A program made the translations under genes and the position numbers. From a virus, in IMG/VR virus record IMGVR_UViG_3300049479_000244, positions 1-40,111 of that record: a DNA stretch of 40,111 bases; one strand, 5' to 3'. The notes beneath the pieces were generated by a model. It was not told where the DNA came from. It saw nothing but the letters and a program-made list of their open reading frames with translations, and made no database searches. This document shows positions 1 through 5,906 of this stretch, one piece after another. The stretch's first letter is position 1. Every line of letters starts with the position of its first letter.

Positions 1-2
1 GT

Positions 3-167
3 GTACCCGCCTGTGGCATCCTGAACGGACAGGTCGCCATCATGCAGATTCTCTTTACCGAAAAGGTGGGGAACGACATGGTGACGGTGATTGTAATCAT
101 GGTGCCGGAAGGACACCTCTTTGTCGGGCTTACGACCCTCAAGGTCGGGGCTGGTCAGAGGACATGA
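3..167 (+). CDS. partial hypothetical protein (3' end only)
   Basis: This is an open reading frame entering from the left edge of the window and ending at TGA 165-167. The visible 54 residues are rich in V, I, M, L and G. They contain no motif I recognise. The stop overlaps the next ATG in the ATGA arrangement (164-167), the same 4-base coupling used throughout this genome, and that is the main reason for preferring this frame. A second frame is also open across the same stretch, but it is rich in H, R and G and looks like a shadow. Function unknown; the coding status is uncertain because only the end is visible. Confidence 0.35.
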   Translation, partial: VPACGILNGQVAIMQILFTEKVGNDMVTVIVIMVPEGHLFVGLTTLKVGAGQRT

Positions 168-352
168 TGTACACCAGTGGAACGATAGGCGACCATCGGG
201 TGCTCTGGGAGTGGCACCTGTGCCTCCGATGTTGTCGCATGTTCCTCCTCAACACCACTCCCCACTTTCGTGTGGTCATTGACGGGAAGATAGCTCATGT
301 TCACATGGTCTGTCCTCCCCTCAAGCAACCATACCGACCACAAGTAAAATAA
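164..352 (+). CDS. small Cys/His-rich hypothetical protein
   Basis: A 62-residue reading frame beginning with two consecutive ATG codons that overlap the upstream stop by ATGA. The middle contains HLCLRCC and later HVHMVC. These cysteines and histidines could form a small zinc-binding knuckle, as in many short phage proteins, but the spacing does not match a family I can name. It ends just before a strong bidirectional terminator, as expected for the last gene of a plus-strand unit. The opposite strand is also open here (155-364), but it has no supporting start context or recognisable motif. Moderate to low confidence. Confidence 0.4.
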   Translation: MMYTSGTIGDHRVLWEWHLCLRCCRMFLLNTTPHFRVVIDGKIAHVHMVCPPLKQPYRPQVK

Positions 353-380
353 CCCCCGACACACGCCGAGGGTTATTTCT
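348..380. terminator. bidirectional intrinsic terminator between converging genes
   Basis: The arms AATAACCC (348-355) and GGGTTATT (370-377) form an 8-bp stem, with further C-G pairing possible inside the loop. On the plus strand it is followed by TCTT, and on the minus strand by TTTTAC. It lies between the plus-strand gene ending at 352 and the methyltransferase ending at 384 on the minus strand, so it can stop transcription from both sides. Confidence 0.75.
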
Positions 381-383
381 TAG

Positions 384-1454
384 TTAGGTGGTCTTGTATA
401 TTTCTATAAATAAGTCTCGAATAACATTGACCGTCACCGCGTTCCCGAGTGTCTTGTAGCGTTGCGTATCACTTACTCCCTCTGTCCAGCCGTCAGGGAA
501 TCCCTGGAGTCGTTCACACTCAACCGGAGTGAGCCGGCGGATTCGCACCTCATCTTTTACAAACGGTTGTCGCATCCCTCCCTGCATCGTATTGAGTGTC
601 GGGCTTATGCCGTCTGCTCCGTAGACTCTGTCGTTTGAATGGGTGGGGTTGTTGAGTTGTACTAACTTGGGGTCTTTATAATCTCTTGATAATAAAGTTG
701 GCGAAACTTCCTTAAAGCCAAACTCACGCTTACTGCTATTGCTTATCTGACAGTCCCCAAGAGCCGTTCCTGTTGTTTCTCCGAAAGGAAATACTTGGGG
801 TCGGGGTGTTCCTCTAAGATGTCCGACAATGAACACGCGCTCCCTATTTTGGGGGACTCCGTGATTCTTGCTGTTAAGCACTTGCCACTCTGTGTCATAC
901 CCCAACTCATCAAGCGTTTGGATGATGGTTGCAAAAGATTTTCCACCATCGTGGCTGAGAAGTCCTTTAACATTTTCAAAGACGAATAGTCGAGGTTGTT
1001 TTGCTCGCAGTATTCGCGCAAGTTCAAAGAACATTGTCCCCCTGGTGTCTTCAAATCCACCTCGTTTTCCTGCGATACTAAATGCTTGGCAAGGGAATCC
1101 ACCGACGAGCAAGTCGAAGTCGTGGAGGTCTTCGGCAACGATTTGTGTGATGTCTCCATAGTTGTGATGGTTTGGGAAGTGTTTTTGATAAATGGCTGAA
1201 GCGTACTTGTCGATTTCGGAGTAACCCACGCAAGTAGGTTGTCCCTTGTAAGGGATGTTCCAATAGTCGCTCCGAGATTGTCCTTCCGTAATTCCAACAC
1301 CTTCCCCCTCCTCGGACTGAAATCCTTGTCTTTTCTCTCTCGCCTGATTCTCTTGGAATCTTCGCTCCGCACCTCTCTTAATTGAATCCACATACGCCAA
1401 TTGTATTCCTAACTCAAAACCACCGATACCGCTAAATGTTGATAAGTATTTCAT
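384..1454 (-). CDS. dcm: DNA (cytosine-5-)-methyltransferase
   Basis: A 356-residue C5-cytosine methyltransferase, which transfers a methyl group from S-adenosylmethionine to carbon 5 of cytosine in a specific DNA site. All main family motifs are visible in order: FSGIGGFELG (motif I, SAM binding), GGFPCQAFS (motif IV with the catalytic Cys), FENVKGL (motif VI), QNRERVFIVG (motif VIII) and the C-terminal GNAVTVNV (motif X). The region between motifs VIII and X (EVSPTLLSRDYKDPK and neighbours) should be the target-recognition part. An unusually long charged segment of about 45-50 residues sits between motif I and VGYSEIDKYA (motif II). No partner restriction endonuclease is visible nearby, so protection of phage DNA from host restriction is the likely role (inference). 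Start is ATG at 1454. Confidence 0.95.
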   Translation of the reverse strand: MKYLSTFSGIGGFELGIQLAYVDSIKRGAERRFQENQAREKRQGFQSEEGEGVGITEGQSRSDYWNIPYKGQPTCVGYSEIDKYASAIYQKHFPNHHNYGDITQIVAEDLHDFDLLVGGFPCQAFSIAGKRGGFEDTRGTMFFELARILRAKQPRLFVFENVKGLLSHDGGKSFATIIQTLDELGYDTEWQVLNSKNHGVPQNRERVFIVGHLRGTPRPQVFPFGETTGTALGDCQISNSSKREFGFKEVSPTLLSRDYKDPKLVQLNNPTHSNDRVYGADGISPTLNTMQGGMRQPFVKDEVRIRRLTPVECERLQGFPDGWTEGVSDTQRYKTLGNAVTVNVIRDLFIEIYKTT

Positions 1455-1472
1455 GGCTTACTTTACCGGTAA

Positions 1473-1628
1473 TTAGATTCGTATCGTATCATTCTCCATC
1501 GTCACACCCTTGCTCCGTAGGAATTCACACACCACCTGATAAAGCATAAAGTCTGAGTCTGGGGAGTGCTGTGCTGTCGTAAAGACAAACGTGATGGGGA
1601 TGGTTATTTCTTGTGGTTTTTCTATCAT
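1473..1628 (-). CDS. hypothetical protein, 51 aa
   Basis: A short reading frame starting at ATG 1628 and ending at TAA 1473, just upstream of the methyltransferase and on the same strand. The protein begins MIEKPQEITIPITFVF, has a hydrophobic beta-like N-terminal half and then a helical segment with one Cys (QVVCEFLRSKG). There is no recognised domain. It fits the close packing of small minus-strand genes here and has a normal amino-acid composition, so I regard it as real. The start has no clear Shine-Dalgarno sequence. Function unknown. Confidence 0.55.
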   Translation of the reverse strand: MIEKPQEITIPITFVFTTAQHSPDSDFMLYQVVCEFLRSKGVTMENDTIRI

Positions 1629-1718
1629 AATTATTGGTTGGTTAATCCTCTGTTCGATTGTGTGGGGGGTTAAAGGTCAACTACTTCGTTCCCATTCATC
1701 AGAATGGTGATGGTGTAG

Positions 1719-2024
1719 TTAGACTTCTTCACAAAATACTTGTTTTACGTCTTCAACAAAAAATCTTCCCTTTTCGTGGAGTTGCTCGACCACTTGAAAG
1801 TGTTGTTTTAATGCCGAAGGTTCATCAATCGCCCCGCTATTGTCTGCAATAATATCGAGACGTTCGTTTTTATCATTGAGAGTCCATGCAAGAGTCTCAA
1901 AGTACCAGCCATCGGGGTTAAGTTCAGCTGAAGATTCTCTGTATGCTGTTGATACAAAGTAGCTCTCTCCATTGTCTCGGTAAACATACGTTTGTGTGAA
2001 TTTGTCTTTTTGACGTTCTTTCAT
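1719..2024 (-). CDS. hypothetical protein, 101 aa
   Basis: Starts at ATG 2024 (MKERQKDKFTQTYVYRDNG) and ends at TAA 1719. The protein is acidic and soluble-looking. It has a Tyr/Phe-rich N-terminal half that could form a small beta sheet, and a C-terminal helical part (QVVEQLHEKGRFFVEDVKQ). No membrane segment, no cysteine cluster (one Cys near the C-terminus) and no nucleotide-binding motif are seen. The neighbours on both sides are similarly small unknown genes in one orientation, so it is probably an accessory early phage gene. No function can be assigned. Confidence 0.65.
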   Translation of the reverse strand: MKERQKDKFTQTYVYRDNGESYFVSTAYRESSAELNPDGWYFETLAWTLNDKNERLDIIADNSGAIDEPSALKQHFQVVEQLHEKGRFFVEDVKQVFCEEV

Positions 2025-2051
2025 ACCTTTCTTAATTACTCTTAATAATAC

Positions 2052-2237
2052 CTATGGCTGTGATGAGTGGCAATACGCTTGTCTCATCATACTTGCCACC
2101 TGCTCGCCCGTAATGTTGTGACGAAGGTATGTTGTGCTTCCGTCTGGTTGTTGGAGAATAACTATCGCGGCAAGGTCGCCTTGTGTTTTTGTTACCGCGT
2201 CCATTATTTCTTGGTGTTGATAAATTGATGGTTCCAT
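2052..2237 (-). CDS. hypothetical protein, 61 aa
   Basis: I choose the ATG at 2237 (MEPSIYQHQEIMDAVTKTQG) rather than the longer open frame reaching 2273. The upstream sequence AGTAGGATAATA gives an AGGA-type ribosome binding site at suitable spacing, and the longer form would overlap the neighbouring gene. The protein has a helix-strand-helix pattern and ends in ITGEQVASMMRQAY. The last 20 bases (2052-2071) are an exact copy of 2830-2849, where the same DNA is read in a different frame. Function unknown; it may be a small regulator. Confidence 0.55.
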   Translation of the reverse strand: MEPSIYQHQEIMDAVTKTQGDLAAIVILQQPDGSTTYLRHNITGEQVASMMRQAYCHSSQP

Positions 2238-2253
2238 TATTATCCTACTGTTA

Positions 2254-2409
2254 CTACTCGGGGTAATAAACAACGGTAGCTTCTTGTCTTAGTACATCTA
2301 TTGCCATTATGAGTCGTCTTAGAAAGTTATATTGAGGTAATGGTTTTATAGTATACGCCCCATCGCTATATAGGATATAGGCAGGGTATTTTTTGTGTAA
2401 TTCTTTCAT
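2254..2409 (-). CDS. hypothetical protein, 51 aa
   Basis: Starts at ATG 2409 in the context AAGTGATATATG, a start context repeated at the neighbouring genes, and ends at TAG 2254. The sequence begins MKELHKKYPAYILYSDGAY and continues with a basic, aromatic-rich middle and a C-terminal helix (RRLIMAIDVLRQEA). The tail ends in VVYYPE. No known domain is recognised. The conserved junction sequence and tight packing with genes on either side support it as a true gene. Function unknown. Confidence 0.55.
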   Translation of the reverse strand: MKELHKKYPAYILYSDGAYTIKPLPQYNFLRRLIMAIDVLRQEATVVYYPE

Positions 2410-2445
2410 ATATCACTTAGTTATCTTTTAATACCCATCCTACTG

Positions 2446-2634
2446 TTACTTTTTTCTAATCGTGAGCCACATAAACTTTATATAGGTGGGTACAAATCCT
2501 GTGTAGTAGCGCCATAACTGCTTGTTCCATTTTAGGTCGTCAGTCACCCATTCTTCATATTCAGACCAATTTCCTAGTATGTAGTGTTGGCTTTTTCGCA
2601 TAAAGAATTTGTGTGCATCAATAAGGTTTTTCAT
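2446..2634 (-). CDS. hypothetical protein, 62 aa, Trp/Tyr-rich
   Basis: Starts at ATG 2634 right after the stop of the upstream gene (junction AAGTGATATATG) and ends at TAA 2446. The protein is unusually rich in Trp, Tyr and Phe (for example EYEEWVTDDLKWNKQLWRYY). It ends with a moderately hydrophobic stretch FVPTYIKFMWLTIRKK that could associate with the membrane. There is no recognised family. Immediately after its stop lies one of three copies of AGTAACAGTAGGAT. Function unknown. Confidence 0.55.
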   Translation of the reverse strand: MKNLIDAHKFFMRKSQHYILGNWSEYEEWVTDDLKWNKQLWRYYTGFVPTYIKFMWLTIRKK

Positions 2635-2637
2635 ATA

Positions 2638-2805
2638 TCACTTATTATCCTTTACTACTTCATAAAATAATTCCCCACGCTCGTCTTTCCCCCTCGGTGT
2701 AGTAATGCCCTTAATGTGAAAGTTTGTTATATCACCGACCACCAGAGCCTCGGTCAGTTTTTTAATAAACTTTCGTCCCATTCTCTCTATTCTGTAGATT
2801 CTCAT
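2638..2805 (-). CDS. hypothetical protein, 55 aa, basic
   Basis: Starts at ATG 2805 and ends at TGA 2638, whose bases run straight into the start of the next gene. The N-terminus MRIYRIERMGRKFIKKL is strongly basic and amphipathic, followed by a beta-like segment (DITNFHIKGITT) and the tail FYEVVKDNK. The ending KDNK is shared with the small genes ending at 2807 and 3119. No family is recognised; the basic N-terminus would suit nucleic-acid binding, but this is only inference. Confidence 0.55.
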   Translation of the reverse strand: MRIYRIERMGRKFIKKLTEALVVGDITNFHIKGITTPRGKDERGELFYEVVKDNK

Positions 2806-2806
2806 A

Positions 2807-2872
2807 TCACTTATTATCCTTGATAATGTCTATGGCTGTGATGAGTGGCTCGTGGGGAGATAACTTGCTCAT
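2807..2872 (-). CDS. 21-residue peptide gene
   Basis: A very short frame, MSKLSPHEPLITAIDIIKD plus NK. It has one of the clearest Shine-Dalgarno sequences in the window: GGAGGT (2878-2883 on the complement) five bases before the ATG at 2872. The core ITAIDIIKDNK resembles the C-terminus of the 138-residue protein ending at 3119 (QAIDIINDNK). It is therefore either a functional micropeptide or a remnant of a longer paralogue that recruited a good ribosome binding site. Its stop is one base from the next ATG. Confidence 0.4.
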   Translation of the reverse strand: MSKLSPHEPLITAIDIIKDNK

Positions 2873-2937
2873 AGAAGACCTCCATTACAGAGGGCAGGAT
2901 TTGCACACTGCTTCTTCTCCCCCCATGAACCACCCAT
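2869..2937 (-). CDS. possible 22-residue Cys-containing peptide
   Basis: ATG at 2937 follows the ribbon-helix-helix gene stop by seven bases (TAA CAGTAGG ATG). The frame MGGSWGEKKQCANPALCNGG ends in TGA, which overlaps the next ATG as ATGA. The two Cys residues are spaced C-x5-C. The coupling geometry is the same as in certain genes of this window, but such a short frame can arise by chance. Low confidence. Confidence 0.3.
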   Translation of the reverse strand: MGGSWGEKKQCANPALCNGGLL

Positions 2938-2944
2938 CCTACTG

Positions 2945-3115
2945 TTACTTAATTTTAATCTCGTCAATAACTTGCTCTAAAATTGAGCGCATTACTTGAG
3001 CAATGGTTACTCCTTGGTCATTGGATATCTTTTCAAGTTTGTTATAAAGCCCTAGCGACACCCGTACTCCTCCAACTTGTTTTTCTGCCTTTGTTTCAAT
3101 AATTATTTCTTTCAT
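2945..3115 (-). CDS. ribbon-helix-helix transcription regulator
   Basis: A 56-residue protein found by direct translation of the minus strand from ATG 3115 to TAA 2945. The pattern VGGVRVSLGLYNKLEKI followed by SNDQGVTIAQVMRSILEQVI is the classical Arc/CopG ribbon-helix-helix layout: a short DNA-contacting strand (VRVSL), helix A (YNKLEKISNDQ), a G-x-T/S turn and helix B. Such proteins act as dimers binding operator DNA in the major groove. A role in repressing early phage genes or its own operon is likely (inference). It sits among very small genes of unknown function. The first 12 residues may form a flexible arm. The start uses the repeated context AAGTGATATATG. Confidence 0.7.
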   Translation of the reverse strand: MKEIIIETKAEKQVGGVRVSLGLYNKLEKISNDQGVTIAQVMRSILEQVIDEIKIK

Positions 3116-3118
3116 ATA

Positions 3119-3535
3119 TCACTTATTATCATTGATAATGTCTATGGCTTGGTCGAGGGCTTGGTTGTAAACCTTCATTCTTTCAACTGCGTTTGCCCCT
3201 ACGAATATTGGTCTGCCTTCTCCTCCAAGTCTCTCTTTCTCAATCCTCTCCACAATCTGTGCGGTGTGGGTGTCGAGGAGGTTTTGGATAGTATTTTGAC
3301 AAACATCTAGGATTGCCTCTCTAAAATCTTCCACACTTTTTAGGTTGGAACTTTCGATAAAAGAAATCTCTAGGCCTAATTTCTGGCGCCACTCATTTGC
3401 GGGGTAATCCATATATTTATTTATTAAGTTTTCTAATTTGACATACCATGTTTGAATGCGTTCTTGCTTCCTGGTTGTCCACCTGATGTCATATTCTTTC
3501 AAACCAACTAATAAGCGTATCTGCCCCAATAACAT
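3119..3535 (-). CDS. hypothetical helical protein
   Basis: An open frame of up to 138 residues. The start is uncertain because the first 15 residues overlap the upstream membrane-peptide gene; the next ATG lies about 40 residues in. The body is mainly helical and charged (WTTRKQERIQTWYVKLENLI, then VEDFREAILDVCQNTIQNLL and IVERIEKERLGGEG), suggesting a coiled-coil or helical bundle. The C-terminus ALDQAIDIINDNK repeats the motif of the 21-residue peptide at 2807. No catalytic motif is seen and function is unknown. Confidence 0.55.
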   Translation of the reverse strand: MLLGQIRLLVGLKEYDIRWTTRKQERIQTWYVKLENLINKYMDYPANEWRQKLGLEISFIESSNLKSVEDFREAILDVCQNTIQNLLDTHTAQIVERIEKERLGGEGRPIFVGANAVERMKVYNQALDQAIDIINDNK

Positions 3536-3644
3536 ACTCCACTATCACCCACGCTACACAGAGTCCGATGGTGACTGCCATGAGGGTGCCCTGCCAGTCC
3601 CACCGTGTATATCCTTCAATCTCGTTCTCGTCAAATGGTTTCAT
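3489..3644 (-). CDS. small single-pass membrane protein, 51 aa
   Basis: Starts at ATG 3644, ends at TGA 3489. An acidic N-terminus (MKPFDENEIEGYTRWDWQG) precedes one clear transmembrane segment of about 20 residues (LMAVTIGLCVAWVIVEYVIG) and a short C-terminal tail. It overlaps the upstream gene by 14 bases and the downstream frame by about 47 bases. Phages often encode such peptides to alter the host envelope or to exclude other phages, but nothing in this sequence proves a role. Confidence 0.5.
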   Translation of the reverse strand: MKPFDENEIEGYTRWDWQGTLMAVTIGLCVAWVIVEYVIGADTLISWFERI

Positions 3645-3780
3645 AGTTTCTCAGTCCGGCGCGCCGCTGTTTCTTAATCATTTGTAATCTATACTGTGGG
3701 TTTTTCCACAAGTTGGTCACTGAGTTGCTTATTTTTTTTCTGCGTTCCAACTCAGTAGAATCGGGTACACACTTCTCCAT
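3631..3780 (-). CDS. small basic protein, NUMOD3-like segment
   Basis: A 49-residue frame from ATG 3780 to TGA 3631. The segment RRKKISNSVTNLWKNPQYR resembles the short DNA-binding repeats (NUMOD3-like, K-I-S-x-x-x-x-x-x-W-x-x-P-x-Y/F-R) that accompany homing endonucleases and some phage proteins. No nuclease domain is attached. It could bind DNA or be the leftover of a larger homing enzyme; the first is simpler given its intact start and its packing against both neighbours. Similarity judged by eye only. Confidence 0.45.
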   Translation of the reverse strand: MEKCVPDSTELERRKKISNSVTNLWKNPQYRLQMIKKQRRAGLRNYETI

Positions 3781-3783
3781 ACC

Positions 3784-4083
3784 CTATTCCTTAGCGGGAC
3801 TAAACGCCACACTCTCAGTAACAATCGCCTTCGCCACCCCACGCTCAACCTCGTCTTGCTTCTTGATCTTGAGAGATTCCTCAAGGGACACCACCTCCTC
3901 ACTATACTCATAGCGGGTGTATGGCTTGATGGTGAATGAGCCGTATTCAGTTTTTTCTCGCATCGTCTTCGCTTTGCGCATCGCCACAAGGAGTTGATCT
4001 TTTAACTCTTTTTCCTGGGCCTCAAGCGCCTTGCGCCTCGTCGCAACCTCAGCGACCTCACGCATAAGTTCGTGTATCTTCAT
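3784..4083 (-). CDS. coiled-coil protein of phage recombination cassette
   Basis: A 99-residue protein starting at ATG 4083. Residues 1-40 form a charged, heptad-like helix (ELMREVAEVATRRKALEAQ). A compact segment TEYGSFTIKPYTRYEYSEEV follows, then a second acidic helix. Proteins of this build (a helical N-terminus followed by K-T-x-Y-G-x-F) commonly sit beside RecB-like nucleases and single-strand binding proteins in phage recombination modules, as here. It probably assists the nuclease or single-strand binding protein, but no activity can be read from the sequence. Confidence 0.6.
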   Translation of the reverse strand: MKIHELMREVAEVATRRKALEAQEKELKDQLLVAMRKAKTMREKTEYGSFTIKPYTRYEYSEEVVSLEESLKIKKQDEVERGVAKAIVTESVAFSPAKE

Positions 4084-4130
4084 ATGATATATATTACTTA
4101 ATAACTACTGGACATAGTACTCTAAACTAG

Positions 4131-4781
4131 CTACTCGTCAATCTTACCCTGTGTATAGCTCGTGTAGTCATTAGAAACCTCATTGGCAATCGTAACCAAA
4201 CGCTCCTCCATGAGGTCAATCTCCCAATCGCGTATCTCACGCTCAAAGATCTTTGGATCGGTGAGAGATTCGGGGATAAAGTCGAGTAACTTCGTACTCC
4301 TCGTAAATGTTTTTCCATTAAAGGGGAACTCCTCTACCACATCGCGCCACTCGGTACTGAGCACGATGAGCTTAAATAGTGGGTGAACGGTACCAAACAT
4401 GTTCTTTATACACATCGCGTAGAACGGCAACTGCTTCCACTTACGCACCTTGACCGCGCTCCACTTCTCGACACCGCTACTGATGGAGGTTTTATATTCA
4501 ATCACCGCCTTTTGCTCTGGACAAAAACTATCAATAAACCCGAGCACAGGTACGCCACGCACCACCCACTTAATAGGAAACTCAGGCACCGCGTACCGTG
4601 GTATGTGGGGGAAGCGCTCGGGATGCTCCTCAATTTGTTTGGCGAATGACACACCAAAGTCGGTATAGACGGTGCGGAATCCAGGCTCTCCATCGTAGTA
4701 TTTTTTCCTAAAGTTATTTTTATTTTGCTCCCACAGATCACACGCCGAGCTCGACAGATATCCTCTGGGTAAATTAAACAT
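4131..4781 (-). CDS. PD-(D/E)XK nuclease, RecB/Cas4-type exonuclease
   Basis: A 216-residue nuclease. The N-terminal YLSSSACDLWEQNKNNFRKK resembles the RecB/Cas4 opening (S-x-S plus an aromatic-rich helix). The core has GFIDSF (Asp84) and AVIEYKTS (Glu95, Lys97), followed by the QLPFYAM helix with Gln and Tyr typical of motif IV. It lacks the four cysteines of Cas4 iron-sulphur enzymes. Expected role: DNA end resection in recombination-dependent phage replication, together with the adjacent SSB-like protein (inference from neighbours). I prefer ATG 4781 to the upstream TTG at 4796. A TATAAT box lies upstream on the minus strand. Confidence 0.8.
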   Translation of the reverse strand: MFNLPRGYLSSSACDLWEQNKNNFRKKYYDGEPGFRTVYTDFGVSFAKQIEEHPERFPHIPRYAVPEFPIKWVVRGVPVLGFIDSFCPEQKAVIEYKTSISSGVEKWSAVKVRKWKQLPFYAMCIKNMFGTVHPLFKLIVLSTEWRDVVEEFPFNGKTFTRSTKLLDFIPESLTDPKIFEREIRDWEIDLMEERLVTIANEVSNDYTSYTQGKIDE

Positions 4782-4817
4782 ATCCCCAGTGTACAATAGA
4801 CGAGCACATTTTACTCG

Positions 4818-4823
4818 ATTATA
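4818..4823 (-). promoter_or_regulatory. -10 box for the nuclease operon
   Basis: The complement reads TATAAT, 36 bases before the ATG of the RecB-like nuclease. No good -35 box is seen; TTGTTC-like bases occur at poor spacing. The 74-base gap between the two divergent genes must hold both promoters. Confidence 0.4.
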
Positions 4824-4870
4824 CTGTGGACATCGCGAACAATTAACATAAAAAACGCGACATATATCAT

Positions 4871-5344
4871 ATGGCAGACTTTAGCAAATACGCGAACAAA
4901 GACCTCACCAAGCCCCGCGACAAAGCGTGGGAGAACTGGGCTAAGTTCGACAAGAAGGGGGACAAAGTAACGGGCATCATTCGCGACGTCTTTTACCGAC
5001 CCGCACAAGATCAGTTCCGTGAACAACGCGGGTTTACCCTCGAGCAGGAGAGTGGGGAGCTTATCAACATCGGACTGAAGCGCGACCCATACTTCGCGAT
5101 TCGCGCAACTGACGAAGCACGACTTGGGGACCTACTCACTATTGAGCTTGGTGAGCTTCGACCATCAAAAACTAAGGGGTACTCACCTACCAAGATTTAC
5201 TCATTCTCATCAGGGACGCTCCCCGAGAACGAAGCGAATCCAACCGTGCGTGAGCTTGAGGAGTTAGACATGAAAGCACAGGGAGTCAAACCAACCACAC
5301 CAACTACGCCAGAGGAGAAGGTTGACGACGTGCCTTTCGAGTAG
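4871..5344 (+). CDS. ssb: SSB-like single-stranded DNA-binding protein
   Basis: A 157-residue protein, the only plus-strand gene in this part of the left arm, divergent from the RecB-like nuclease. Residues about 25-120 alternate beta-strand-like segments with basic and aromatic residues (KGDKVTGIIRDVFYRP, NIGLKRDPYFAIRAT, KTKGYSPTKIYSFSS), compatible with an OB fold. The tail is Pro/Thr-rich and then acidic, ending VDDVPFE. This closely resembles the DDIPF tip by which bacterial SSB recruits its partner proteins. It probably coats single-stranded DNA during replication and recombination. Ordinary SSB signature sequences in the OB core are not recognisable to me, so the assignment rests on the tail, size and neighbours. 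Confidence 0.65.
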   Translation: MADFSKYANKDLTKPRDKAWENWAKFDKKGDKVTGIIRDVFYRPAQDQFREQRGFTLEQESGELINIGLKRDPYFAIRATDEARLGDLLTIELGELRPSKTKGYSPTKIYSFSSGTLPENEANPTVRELEELDMKAQGVKPTTPTTPEEKVDDVPFE

Positions 5345-5585
5345 TAGTATAGGTTCTACGCTGCGCAGGAGGCCCCGCAAGGGGCTTTTTGCGTGGTGCT
5401 TTATGCGTCAGATGATACGCACGACACTTGTGGCACTTGTAGATATATAACTTTGTGTGTGTTTCCTTTTGTTGGAGACACTGCACCTTGCGTGCGTGTG
5501 TCTTGGAGTACGACCGCTTACCACATGGGTCTACTCGGAACCTGTCACCGACACTGCTTTTTTTGAATCCAGACACCGAACTCAT
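5304..5585 (-). CDS. small zinc-ribbon-like protein
   Basis: A 93-residue basic protein. The arrangement PCGKRSYSKTHARKVQC followed by LYIYKCHKCRAYHLTHK matches a very common type of small phage protein: C-x-K-x-x-Y at the start, A at intervals, then Y-x-C-x-x-C-x-x-(W/Y)HLT. Two Cys (KCHKC) and upstream Cys/His probably bind one zinc. The C-terminal 25 residues are Lys/Arg/Pro-rich. The last 41 bases overlap the convergent SSB-like gene, and the terminator of that gene lies inside this coding region. The molecular function of the family is unknown to me. Confidence 0.7.
   Translation of the reverse strand: MSSVSGFKKSSVGDRFRVDPCGKRSYSKTHARKVQCLQQKETHTKLYIYKCHKCRAYHLTHKAPRKKPLAGPPAQRRTYTTTRKARRQPSPLA
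5372..5390 (+). terminator. intrinsic terminator of the SSB-like gene
   Basis: The stem GCCCC (5372-5376) and GGGGC (5381-5385) closes a GCAA tetraloop and is followed by five T. It lies 28 bases after the SSB-like stop and inside the convergent zinc-ribbon gene, where the complement encodes Lys-Lys-Pro-Leu-Ala-Gly-Pro. Confidence 0.9.
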
Positions 5586-5591
5586 AGGTGG

Positions 5592-5906
5592 TTATTTCTT
5601 CTTACTCCGTAGGTAACAGATCATAAGTAAACAGTAGTTCGCCATGTCGAGTAGGGTGTCCTCCACCTTCTCGTCCGCAACCTTTAGGATGCCAGTCTTC
5701 ACAAAGGTGGAGACGCGCATGAGCTTGTCGGTGATGCGCGTGAGGAACCCCTGCTCGGTCGTCGCAAAGCCAATCGTTTCCACCATTTCAAAGTTCTTGA
5801 ATGGGGAGTTGTCATCCCCCGTGTAATCAGAATTCTTGGCCGTAGTAATCACCAACATGCGTGCGGTCAGCTCCCCAAACGTCTCGAGATACTTTTTCTT
5901 GTTCAT
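5592..5906 (-). CDS. DUF1599 / nucleotide modification associated domain 1 protein
   Basis: A 104-residue protein. The sequence YTGDDNSPFKNFEMVETIGF, then TRITDKLMRVSTFV and DEKVEDTLLDMANYCLLM, has the signature order of DUF1599: an N-x-P-F-x-N-F block, a D-K-x-x-R block and D-T-L-x-D-x-A-N-Y. These small all-helical proteins occur in many phages and were named from their association with modified-nucleotide genes; some resemble MazG-type nucleotide hydrolases. In this window the cytosine methyltransferase is the only other modification gene. It overlaps the upstream gene by four bases (ATGA), as the penultimate gene of the replication operon. Confidence 0.75.
   Translation of the reverse strand: MNKKKYLETFGELTARMLVITTAKNSDYTGDDNSPFKNFEMVETIGFATTEQGFLTRITDKLMRVSTFVKTGILKVADEKVEDTLLDMANYCLLMICYLRSKKK

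Noticed and set aside
155-364. Minus-strand frame at the left end
   Set aside because: It has no start context and no motif, and would cross the terminator at 348-380; the plus-strand frame with the ATGA coupling is preferred.
743-1393. Large open frame on the minus strand inside the methyltransferase gene
   Set aside because: It lies in another frame of the same strand as a gene with all catalytic motifs, and its translation has no recognisable pattern.
1670-1732. GTG-started 20-residue frame between two small genes
   Set aside because: It overlaps the end of the 101-residue gene, starts with GTG without a ribosome signal, and is too short to support.
2052-2140. Second open frame through the end of the 61-residue gene with the P-L-I-T-A-I end
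   Set aside because: No start codon can be found for it. I treat it as the remnant of a duplicated gene end and report only the repeat.
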